DNA of 64,000 bases from Proteobacteria bacterium UBA6503 (GTDB lineage: Bacteria; Pseudomonadota; Alphaproteobacteria; UBA1280; UBA6503), in the NCBI GenBank assembly GCA_002436405.1, contig DJLZ01000001.1:310713-374712 (forward strand), written 5' to 3'. The notes beneath the pieces are model-generated. The model searched no databases. It saw nothing but the letters and a program-made list of their open reading frames with translations, and was not told the origin of the DNA. Both the position numbers and the translations under genes were made by a program. Positions 24,730 to 31,935 of the stretch are shown here, in pieces; positions within the stretch are counted from its first letter, which is position 1, and each line of letters starts with the position of its first letter.

Positions 24730-25455
24730 ATGATGACATCAAAACTAATTTTAGGCGTACTTTTAGCGACGGCTGCTTTTGTAGCAACCCCGCACGCCGA
24801 AGCTATGGAACAAAACCAACTCAAGCGTGAGATTGCCACCCTTGAGGCTGAGCTTTCAACCGCACGCTCACAGAACCGCCGTATGGAACTTGTGCGTGAG
24901 CTGCAAAACAACCGTGAAGAACTTTCGCTCATTCAGCGCCGTGAAGCTGATGCCCGCCGCCGTGTAGTAAGCGAGCCTGCAGCTGACCGTGTTATTGAAC
25001 GCCAGGCACAAATCCTTGAAGAATCACAAGAGTTTTTACCTGAAGAAATTGCACACCTGCGTCAACGCAACCTTATGGAGCGTGTTAATGAAGATGCTAT
25101 TGAAGCAAAGAAGGCTTACGATGCTGACTTCTCGCAAAAGGTGGTGAGCATTAACACCCAAATTGCAAATCTGCGTAACCAAATCAAAAAGCTAGAAGAG
25201 CACAAAACCACACTTATCCGCGAATACCATAATGCTATTGCGGACTTGCGTGAGACTGAGAACCTTCCGGTCCAACCTATTACGACGCCCACACGTGTAC
25301 TGGAGACAGACCAACCTATCGCTGCGGATAACCGCAACAACCGCGGCTATGTCGGTGCTGTACCAGGTACAACTCAACCTGTAACAACCAACAGTGAATC
25401 TGGCGGCGGTGGCGGTGTGCGACACTACCTCGGCAGCGATTTTCACGCCCACTAA
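24730..25455 (+). CDS. Exported coiled-coil protein
   Basis: A 241-residue protein starting at the ATG at 24730 behind GGGGAG; the in-frame upstream ATG at 24718 overlaps that site and is rejected. The signal peptide ends near HAEA. The mature part is a long predicted coiled coil (about residues 26-170) rich in Glu, Arg, Gln and Asn. It then has a Pro/Thr/Asn linker and a Gly-rich end with GGGGGVRHYLGSDFHAH. No enzymatic motif. It sits between two other small exported proteins (30 and 21 bases away), suggesting a three-gene envelope operon. Confidence 0.6.
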   Translation: MMTSKLILGVLLATAAFVATPHAEAMEQNQLKREIATLEAELSTARSQNRRMELVRELQNNREELSLIQRREADARRRVVSEPAADRVIERQAQILEESQEFLPEEIAHLRQRNLMERVNEDAIEAKKAYDADFSQKVVSINTQIANLRNQIKKLEEHKTTLIREYHNAIADLRETENLPVQPITTPTRVLETDQPIAADNRNNRGYVGAVPGTTQPVTTNSESGGGGGVRHYLGSDFHAH

Positions 25456-25476
25456 TAATTGTCAAAGGGGGGCCTC

Positions 25477-25887
25477 GTGACAAACAAAACTTTAACTCAA
25501 ATCAGCCTTGGCGCTGCACTGCTTGTTCTTTGCAGCGCTCTTTTTGTGCCAACATCAGATGCTGAAGCACAGGATGAAAAAGATGCGCCTAAATCAATCC
25601 GCCTTGGGGTTGATCCTGATCAGTATCTGCGTAATCGCCATAAGCGAGTGCGCCATGCGCGTCATCAAGCAAATGTGCGTGCAGGGGCTGATGTTGGTCA
25701 ATATAAACCTGCTGCATACAAACAACCTGCGCCTAAGGCAAATAATCAGCAAGGCCTAAACAGCCTAAATATTCCAAAAGAATATGAAAATGCGCCCGGC
25801 TTTAATGAGTTTTCTCACCTTTCACCAGAAGAGAAAGCACACGCCGAAGAGATTATGCAGTTCTTGAAGGCGTATCAGACCCAGTAG
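25477..25887 (+). CDS. Small exported hypothetical protein
   Basis: A 136-residue protein. The GTG at 25477 is taken because AAAGGGGGG lies just upstream; an in-frame TTG at 25459 lacks such a site. The signal peptide ends near DAEAQ. The mature part is basic, then Ala/Pro/Lys-rich, with the end SHLSPEEKAHAEEIMQFLKA forming a probable helix. No family recognised. Its 3' end overlaps the converging YyaL gene by 35 bases, so both genes use those bases on opposite strands. Confidence 0.6.
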   Translation: MTNKTLTQISLGAALLVLCSALFVPTSDAEAQDEKDAPKSIRLGVDPDQYLRNRHKRVRHARHQANVRAGADVGQYKPAAYKQPAPKANNQQGLNSLNIPKEYENAPGFNEFSHLSPEEKAHAEEIMQFLKAYQTQ

Positions 25888-27949
25888 AGGTTGCGCTTTC
25901 AGGTGTTTTGATTGCTGAGAATTGTTGCAAAGCTTTTTGCGCCAGAGTGATATCTGAAATGGCTTTGCCACACATCTTACCTTCACAAATATAAAGGGTC
26001 GGCTTTTGGTCGACCTTTTGTTTGCCGTAAGCAGGATGCAGCGGCCCCAGATGTTTTGTATCAGGCAAAATCAACACAATACGGTTAGGCTGTGGCGCTT
26101 GCCAAATAGCTTTTTTAAACGCTTCAAACTCAGCATCCTCAGGCGTCCCCACCAAAACCAGTTGCAATGACTTTTGCAATTTTGATTGGCCCGCTAGCAT
26201 ACTGGTATAGCCAAATACATAGGCTTTTATCTCTTCAGCAAACGCACCGTAAACGCGTTTCCCTTGCTCACGCCACAGCACGTTACCACTAAGGCCGTAG
26301 AGTCGGGCAAAGTTTTGTACCATCAAACCGTTCGCGCTTGGCCATGCGGCATCACGCCCTTCTTTGAGGGGTGTAATAAGGTCTTTGTTATCTTTTTCAT
26401 TTTTAAAGAACCCCCCTGCACTATCCTCGTAATGTTCCACCAGCCATAGGGCCCAACTTTCGGCATGCTTCAAATATTCAGCACGGCTTGTGGCCTCATG
26501 CAGCGTGAGGGCAGCGTGCATCATAGCGGCATAATCATCTACGTAACTTTGGTGCTGCGCTTGACCTGCACACCAGCTATGGCTGAGAGCTGTACCATTT
26601 TCTTTCAGGCATGCCTCACGCACAGCAGCATAGGCTTTTTCAGCCGCGGTTAGCCATGACGGTTCGTCAAATGTCATCGCGGCTTCGGTTAGTGCAGCAA
26701 TAGCAAAACCATTCCAATCGGTCAGGCATTTATCATCACGGGTTGGGGCGGTGCGCTCGTCACGCATCATCAAAAGTTTGCGGCGCAAATGTGCAAGATC
26801 ATCTTCATCCGCAATATCACCGTAAAGGTCATGCAGTTTGTTCAAAATGTTTTGGCCTTTAAAGTTGCCGCGCTCTGAAACGTCATATGCTTTTTTGAAA
26901 AGTTCAGATTGTTCGCCCAGCAGGTCATCAATTTCTTTTTCTGACCAGATGTAATATTCGCCCTCACCTGCTTCGGTATCCGCATCAAGGCTTGCAGCAA
27001 AGGCACCATTTTCAAGGGTCATGTCACGCAGTAAAAATCCTACAGTTTCGCGGATGCGCATCTCATAAAGTGGGCTGCGTGTTTCACGCCACACCTGTAC
27101 TAGTAGGTCTAAAATGAGGGCGTTATCGTAGAGCATTTTTTCAAAATGTGGGATAAGCCACGTCGGCTCAATTGTGTAACGGAAGAACCCGCCACCAAGG
27201 TGGTCATAAATGCCGCCTTGGCACATATGGTCAAGGGTCAGGCGAGTACCTGCCGCCATCAAACGGCGGTCACGAGGCTCCCCCTCGCCGCAGCGCCATG
27301 TTTGCCACATCAGCTGGAGCGCTGTCACATTCGGGAATTTATTATCACGGCCAAAACCACCATTGTCAGGGTCAAGGTAGGGCAGCACATCTTCAGCAAG
27401 TTCATCAATACGTTCTTGCGCAATATCCATATTGCCACTGCGGCTGGTTGCAAGTTTTTTCAGGCCATCCTCAAGGGCTTTTGATTGTTCAAAAGCGTCA
27501 TCAGGGTTTTGGCGCCACATGTTTGCCACCTGCCACAAAACCTCACGGAAGTTAGGCTCGCCGGCTTCCATTTCAGCGGGGAAGTATGTACCCCCAAAAA
27601 ACGGACGGCCATCAGGTGTCAAAAACATTGTTAGCGGCCACCCGCCCACGCGGCCCGTCAGGCGCAAGGCTTCTTGGTAAAGGGCATCAACGTCGGGGCG
27701 CTCTTCACGATCAACCTTCACGTTAATAAAAAACCGGTTCATTAATTCGGCTGTTTGAGGGTCTTCAAAAGACTCATGGGCCATCACGTGGCACCAATGG
27801 CATGACGAATACCCCACCGAAAGCAAAATAGGTTTGTTGTGCTTCTTAGATTCTTTAAAAGCTTCAGGCCCCCAAACATGCCAATTTACGGGGTTTTCAG
27901 CATGTTGCTGTAGGTATAGGCTTGTTTGATCTTTGAGATGATTTGGCAT
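25853..27949 (-). CDS. YyaL/SSP411-type thioredoxin-fold protein (DUF255)
   Basis: A 698-residue protein with an N-terminal thioredoxin-like domain and a C-terminal (alpha/alpha)6-barrel. The start NHLKDQTSLYLQQHAENPVNW, the redox-type motif GYSSCHWCHVMAHESFED, VDREERPDVDALY and GWPLTMFLTPDGRPF are diagnostic. In the barrel, GGIYDHLGGGFFRYT, PHFEKMLYDNA, DADTEAGEGEYYIWS and DDKCLTDWNGFAI match. The family is common in bacteria and related to mammalian spermatogenesis-associated SSP411; catalytic function is unknown. Full length and intact. It overlaps the upstream small exported gene tail-to-tail. Confidence 0.93.
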   Translation of the reverse strand: MPNHLKDQTSLYLQQHAENPVNWHVWGPEAFKESKKHNKPILLSVGYSSCHWCHVMAHESFEDPQTAELMNRFFINVKVDREERPDVDALYQEALRLTGRVGGWPLTMFLTPDGRPFFGGTYFPAEMEAGEPNFREVLWQVANMWRQNPDDAFEQSKALEDGLKKLATSRSGNMDIAQERIDELAEDVLPYLDPDNGGFGRDNKFPNVTALQLMWQTWRCGEGEPRDRRLMAAGTRLTLDHMCQGGIYDHLGGGFFRYTIEPTWLIPHFEKMLYDNALILDLLVQVWRETRSPLYEMRIRETVGFLLRDMTLENGAFAASLDADTEAGEGEYYIWSEKEIDDLLGEQSELFKKAYDVSERGNFKGQNILNKLHDLYGDIADEDDLAHLRRKLLMMRDERTAPTRDDKCLTDWNGFAIAALTEAAMTFDEPSWLTAAEKAYAAVREACLKENGTALSHSWCAGQAQHQSYVDDYAAMMHAALTLHEATSRAEYLKHAESWALWLVEHYEDSAGGFFKNEKDNKDLITPLKEGRDAAWPSANGLMVQNFARLYGLSGNVLWREQGKRVYGAFAEEIKAYVFGYTSMLAGQSKLQKSLQLVLVGTPEDAEFEAFKKAIWQAPQPNRIVLILPDTKHLGPLHPAYGKQKVDQKPTLYICEGKMCGKAISDITLAQKALQQFSAIKTPESATSTGSDTPSRTA

Positions 27950-28116
27950 AAAGGGCCTTTTTCTTTAATTTTCTTCAAGAAATGACAGTTTTTTCTTGTT
28001 TTCATCCCCATAATAATAAGAAGTAGCCTTTGTGGCTAGCCATTTGCGTATGGAATTTTCGGGGAAAACAAGGCAAAATGGTCAAATAATTGCTTTTACT
28101 TAGGGGTAAAATACGG

Positions 28117-31008
28117 GTGAATTTTAAAAAATACCTTAACAGGTTTGTGCCAAATATGGCCAACTTTAGCCAAAAGCTAGTCCTTTTGGCTGTTTTCGCC
28201 TGCGTATTTCTTGTCTCAACCTCCTCAACACAGGCCTTTGATGGCGTTGATTACAGCCGTTCATATGGTTACGGTGCCGTTTTAAAAGCGCCTAGCAACA
28301 ACAACGGCCCACAAAGCCGCGACATTATTAATGTAAATGGTAACGTTGAAGCTGGTGGTGTACTAGGCTGTAGTGGCCTTGACCTTGACGCCCTTGTGGA
28401 AGGTCAGCTTGGTGGTATTGGCAACATTGGTGACCTGAGTAAAGATATTGCGAATGCGGCAAAAACCCGCATGTTTAACGAAGCCCTAACACAGCTATTC
28501 TCTGACCCTCAAGTGGCTTCAGTTCTTGAAGGGATGCAGGGTATGGCGCAAGCCCGTATTGGCATGCTGCAAAAGAACTGTGACGCAAACGAAATATATG
28601 CTGATGCCACTAACAAACGTCTACGTTCTGAAGCCATGTCACGCTGCGTGAATGAGCGCCGTAACATGGAAGAATGTAGCGACCGCGATATTCTATCAAA
28701 CTACCTTGAGCAAGTTGTTGCTAGCCCTCGCTGGAGCAGTGACCTGCATGAACAACTATGTGATGAAGACGATGCTAGCTGTGACTGGGTGACCCTTATC
28801 CCAAACAAGCGCACAAAGATTGGCGCCGACACCGAAACACCTGTCGAAGACCCTGATGAAGAAGATGGCGATGAAGACGAGGAAGAAGCCAGCGAAGATG
28901 AAGAAGGACAAGTAACTGAAGCCGCCGCTGATGGTGAAGAAGTACCACCTGCCTTAACACCACAAGATTTGCGTAACTTTGCATTTGCAGAAGCTGCAGA
29001 AGTTATTTCAGAGCGTATCGAAAAAGCTGCCAAATTTGTTGATATGTTTGGTTACTCGGCCGCAATGGAAGCAGCCCTGCACACTGAGGCGACCCTACCT
29101 TCAGTTGCCCAAAGCTATGCCCGCCGACAACTGCGTAGCGGTAACGAAGACTTTGAAATCCCTGACCTATATACTGTATATGACCAACAGCAGAATGAGT
29201 CATGCTCGGTAAGTGTGTTCGAAGCAGGGATGAACGATCAAATTGTAAGCTTCATGAACTCAACAGGTTCAGATATGGGCCCTGTTCAGCCAGCAATGGA
29301 TCCGCCGGCAGAGGCAACCCCTACACCTACGCCTACACCTACGCCGACGCCAACACCAACACCGACGCCTACGCCGAGCCCTGAACCACCAGCAGCAGTA
29401 CCAGCAGCAGGCGGGTCATCATCGGTGCTATGGCCAGTAGCAGGTCGCGGCCCAAGTGACTTCAGACCAGCAAGCCGTGGCGGCAAAATGACAAGCCCCT
29501 TTGGCCCACGCGTACCTCCTTGCCGTGGGTGTTCTAACATGCACAGAGGTGTAGACTTAGGTTACGCACGCCATACACCGCTTGTTGCCGCAATTGATGG
29601 CACTCTTGCTAAATATCATGATGGCGGTGGTGGTGGTAACGTGGTTGAAATGCGCCGCCCACCATATATTGTACAGTACCTTCACTTGCACAACTATGCA
29701 CCAGGCATGCGCCATGGTATGCCTATTCGTCAAGGCTCCGTTGTGGGTTATGTTGGCAGTACTGGTGTGGGTACAGGTGCTCACTTGCACTTGCAGCTAA
29801 AACGTAATGGCCAAAAAATTAACCCCGTACCATTCTTCACAGGTAGCGCCACCGCAGCCTATGACCCTGATTACGCTGTAGGCGCTGCAGATACAGTAAG
29901 CGCTGGCGGTGCTACTCCTATGGCAAGTGCGCTGACAGCATTGCCACCTGATGATCCATTTGTAGTGGAACTACAAAAATACATGAACACGATCGGGACC
30001 CGCGTTATCGCAAGCGCCAGCTGTCTTATTAACAAAACCCTGCACCCACAAGTTTACGTAAAGCTTGCCATGCTGCCTGGTAAGGCTGGTATTGTAGATG
30101 TAAATAGCGCGCGCGCAGAAATTGGTGAAATTCCTCCTGAGATGATGGCAACGGGCGACATTCTTGCCTCAATTTCAGGCCTAGCAAACATGTACAGTTA
30201 TGAGGCTTCAATCGGTGTATTTACTTCTGTTGCCCAAGAGATGGCAATGTCACTCGCAACAAAAAGCACTGATGGCGAGAATGGCATTAACCCTGCTCTT
30301 TGGGAGTATGGTAAAGGTCAGCTCGCACTACTAAAATTCCGCCGTTCGACAATGATTACCGACTATGTATCGTCATGTGAATTGGCCGGTAATATTAGCG
30401 ACCTTGTTGAACGTACTGACGAACTTAACCAGGGTGCACGCGCACGCAACAGCGTGATGTACAATACACGTTCGCAAAAATCGAACCCATTCAACTGCTA
30501 CAAGTATGACCACTTGGTTGACGATGGTCTGAGCGATTTGCGTAACCTATACTCAGGCTTCAAGAGCACAGGTGCTATTGCGCCACTTGAAGGCGGCAAC
30601 CTTGCCCTTGACCCTGATGCTGAAATTAACTGCATGGCGCTGAACATTTACCACGAGGCTCGTGGTGAGTCTCAAGCAGGTCAAGAAGCTGTGGCGATGG
30701 TAACCATGGCGCGCCGAAACCACCCAAGTTACCCAAGCTCGGTATGTGGTGTTGTGTGGCAACCGCGACAATTCTCATGGACGCATGACCGAAATACAGA
30801 CGCAGCAACCGACCGTGAAGCCCTTGCCCGTGCGCTTGAAATTGCGCGCCGCGTGCAGCAAGAAGGGATTCCGCCTGAGTACAGTAACATTACGGCATAC
30901 CATACAATTTCATGCCGAAGTGATGGCTGTAACGCCATGCGTAATAACCCACGCCTAACGGAAGCCTTCCGTGTGGGTGATCACGTATTCTACCGCGAGC
31001 GCGGCTAG
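28117..31008 (+). CDS. Exported double peptidoglycan hydrolase (M23 + SleB) with TraH-like flanks
   Basis: A ~963-residue exported protein, read from GTG 28117 (AGGGG upstream); an in-frame ATG at 28159 is the alternative and both give a signal peptide. Order of parts: DYSRSYGYGAVL and AGGVLGCSGLDLDALVE, then a Cys-rich helical region (to ~240), an acidic stretch (~245-273), a Thr-Pro repeat (~401-424) and an M23/LytM metallopeptidase (~456-575; MHRGVDLG and HLHLQL zinc motifs intact). A helical domain with INKTLHPQVYVKLAMLP follows (~630-800), then a C-terminal SleB-type hydrolase_2 domain (~838-963; NIYHEARGES with the catalytic Glu). The N-terminal and helical parts resemble the two ends of the TraH-like protein at 56244-57776. 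Probably opens peptidoglycan for the secretion machine, or attacks other cells. Hydrolase assignments are firm; partner is inferred. Confidence 0.85.
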   Translation: MNFKKYLNRFVPNMANFSQKLVLLAVFACVFLVSTSSTQAFDGVDYSRSYGYGAVLKAPSNNNGPQSRDIINVNGNVEAGGVLGCSGLDLDALVEGQLGGIGNIGDLSKDIANAAKTRMFNEALTQLFSDPQVASVLEGMQGMAQARIGMLQKNCDANEIYADATNKRLRSEAMSRCVNERRNMEECSDRDILSNYLEQVVASPRWSSDLHEQLCDEDDASCDWVTLIPNKRTKIGADTETPVEDPDEEDGDEDEEEASEDEEGQVTEAAADGEEVPPALTPQDLRNFAFAEAAEVISERIEKAAKFVDMFGYSAAMEAALHTEATLPSVAQSYARRQLRSGNEDFEIPDLYTVYDQQQNESCSVSVFEAGMNDQIVSFMNSTGSDMGPVQPAMDPPAEATPTPTPTPTPTPTPTPTPTPSPEPPAAVPAAGGSSSVLWPVAGRGPSDFRPASRGGKMTSPFGPRVPPCRGCSNMHRGVDLGYARHTPLVAAIDGTLAKYHDGGGGGNVVEMRRPPYIVQYLHLHNYAPGMRHGMPIRQGSVVGYVGSTGVGTGAHLHLQLKRNGQKINPVPFFTGSATAAYDPDYAVGAADTVSAGGATPMASALTALPPDDPFVVELQKYMNTIGTRVIASASCLINKTLHPQVYVKLAMLPGKAGIVDVNSARAEIGEIPPEMMATGDILASISGLANMYSYEASIGVFTSVAQEMAMSLATKSTDGENGINPALWEYGKGQLALLKFRRSTMITDYVSSCELAGNISDLVERTDELNQGARARNSVMYNTRSQKSNPFNCYKYDHLVDDGLSDLRNLYSGFKSTGAIAPLEGGNLALDPDAEINCMALNIYHEARGESQAGQEAVAMVTMARRNHPSYPSSVCGVVWQPRQFSWTHDRNTDAATDREALARALEIARRVQQEGIPPEYSNITAYHTISCRSDGCNAMRNNPRLTEAFRVGDHVFYRERG
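29318..29388 (+). repeat. Hexanucleotide repeat coding a Thr-Pro linker
   Basis: About eleven tandem copies of ACNCCN-type hexamers (ACACCT/ACGCCT/ACGCCG and variants) encode a continuous Thr-Pro linker between the acidic region and the M23 domain. Such tracts can change length by slippage without shifting the frame. Confidence 0.85.
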
Positions 31009-31021
31009 GATTTAGGTGAGA

Positions 31022-31819
31022 TTACTTAGAATTTAAAATCTGCATTAACTCTGTGTTGTAGGCCTTACTTGGGCCTGCAACATAGTTTTTAAGGCGGTAG
31101 TTAATATCGGTGTATTCAATCTCTTCACCGTTCAGCTGCACAAAGTGGCCGCCGGCTTCTTCTACCAAAAACTGCCCCGCGCAAATATCCCATAAGTTTT
31201 TAGGCTTTAGGCTTGGGTTGGCATCAGCCATGCCAATGGCGACCAATGCAATTTTGTGGGCGGCTGAACCCACAACACCAATATTCAGTTTATCTTCAAA
31301 AGGTGCCCATAGGCCTGCACGGGTTTCGCTGCGGCTTACAACAACCTCAGACCCTGCAACGTTTTTCTCGGCAATGGCGGGCTGTACTTCGCCATTCAAC
31401 ATGACGCCAGTGCCTTTGGCACCTGAAATAAAGCGGTCTTTCATCGGGGCATAAACAATACCTACAACTGGTTTGCCGTTATGAATCAAACCCACTGAAA
31501 TTGAAAATTCACCGTTACGTTCAACAAAGTCACGGGTGCCGTCGATAGGGTCAACCACGAAGCAGAACTCTTTAGTGAGGCATTCTTCGGTTGGCTTCGT
31601 TTCTTCTGAGTACCAGCCGTAATCAGGGAAGGCTTTCATCAGCGATGTTTTAAGGTGGGTATCAATAGCGATATCAGCCTCAGTCAAGAAAGGGTCCCCC
31701 TTTTCTTTCATATCAAGTTGCTTAAACCCTTTGGCCTGAAATTCACGGGCAATCTCACCTGCTTTGCGGGTGACTTGGGTCATAATATCGAGCTGCTGTA
31801 AGTACGGAGAATTTTTCAT
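31022..31819 (-). CDS. IMPase-superfamily phosphatase (CysQ/HisN-like)
   Basis: A 265-residue Mg-dependent phosphatase. Metal-binding blocks are GDPFLTEADIAID, WYSEE, VDPIDGTRDFVERNGEFS and LWDICAGQFLVEEAGG. The DGT-(K/R)-(E/D)-F-x-x-R-N-G-E-F sequence is most like CysQ (3'(2'),5'-bisphosphate nucleotidase). Related enzymes in alphaproteobacteria are annotated as histidinol-phosphatase HisN, so substrate is open. It converges on the large hydrolase gene and diverges from mutS. Confidence 0.85.
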   Translation of the reverse strand: MKNSPYLQQLDIMTQVTRKAGEIAREFQAKGFKQLDMKEKGDPFLTEADIAIDTHLKTSLMKAFPDYGWYSEETKPTEECLTKEFCFVVDPIDGTRDFVERNGEFSISVGLIHNGKPVVGIVYAPMKDRFISGAKGTGVMLNGEVQPAIAEKNVAGSEVVVSRSETRAGLWAPFEDKLNIGVVGSAAHKIALVAIGMADANPSLKPKNLWDICAGQFLVEEAGGHFVQLNGEEIEYTDINYRLKNYVAGPSKAYNTELMQILNSK

Positions 31820-31920
31820 ACCTTATTTGTGCCACTGCCTTTCCAATTAGGCAATTAAATAATCGCCTGTACACCGCCTTTAGCCCTTATGATTCGTTGC
31901 AATTTTGCACCATAATATGT

Positions 31921-31935
31921 ATAGTCAGTGACTAT
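31921..31935. promoter_or_regulatory. Perfect palindrome over the mutS start
   Basis: ATAGTCA-G-TGACTAT is a 15-base perfect inverted repeat that covers both possible mutS start codons (GTG 31928, ATG 31934). A CATAAT element at 31911-31916 lies just upstream. It may be an operator or a small RNA hairpin at the start site; no ribosome-binding sequence is visible here. Confidence 0.4.

Noticed and set aside
24206..24787. 193-codon minus-strand frame opposite the Arg-rich repeat protein
   Set aside because: Low-complexity His/Gly/Leu product mirrors the repetitive plus-strand coding; no start signal.
29318..29388. CRISPR or mobile-element repeat
   Set aside because: Six-base in-frame units coding Thr-Pro, without spacers.
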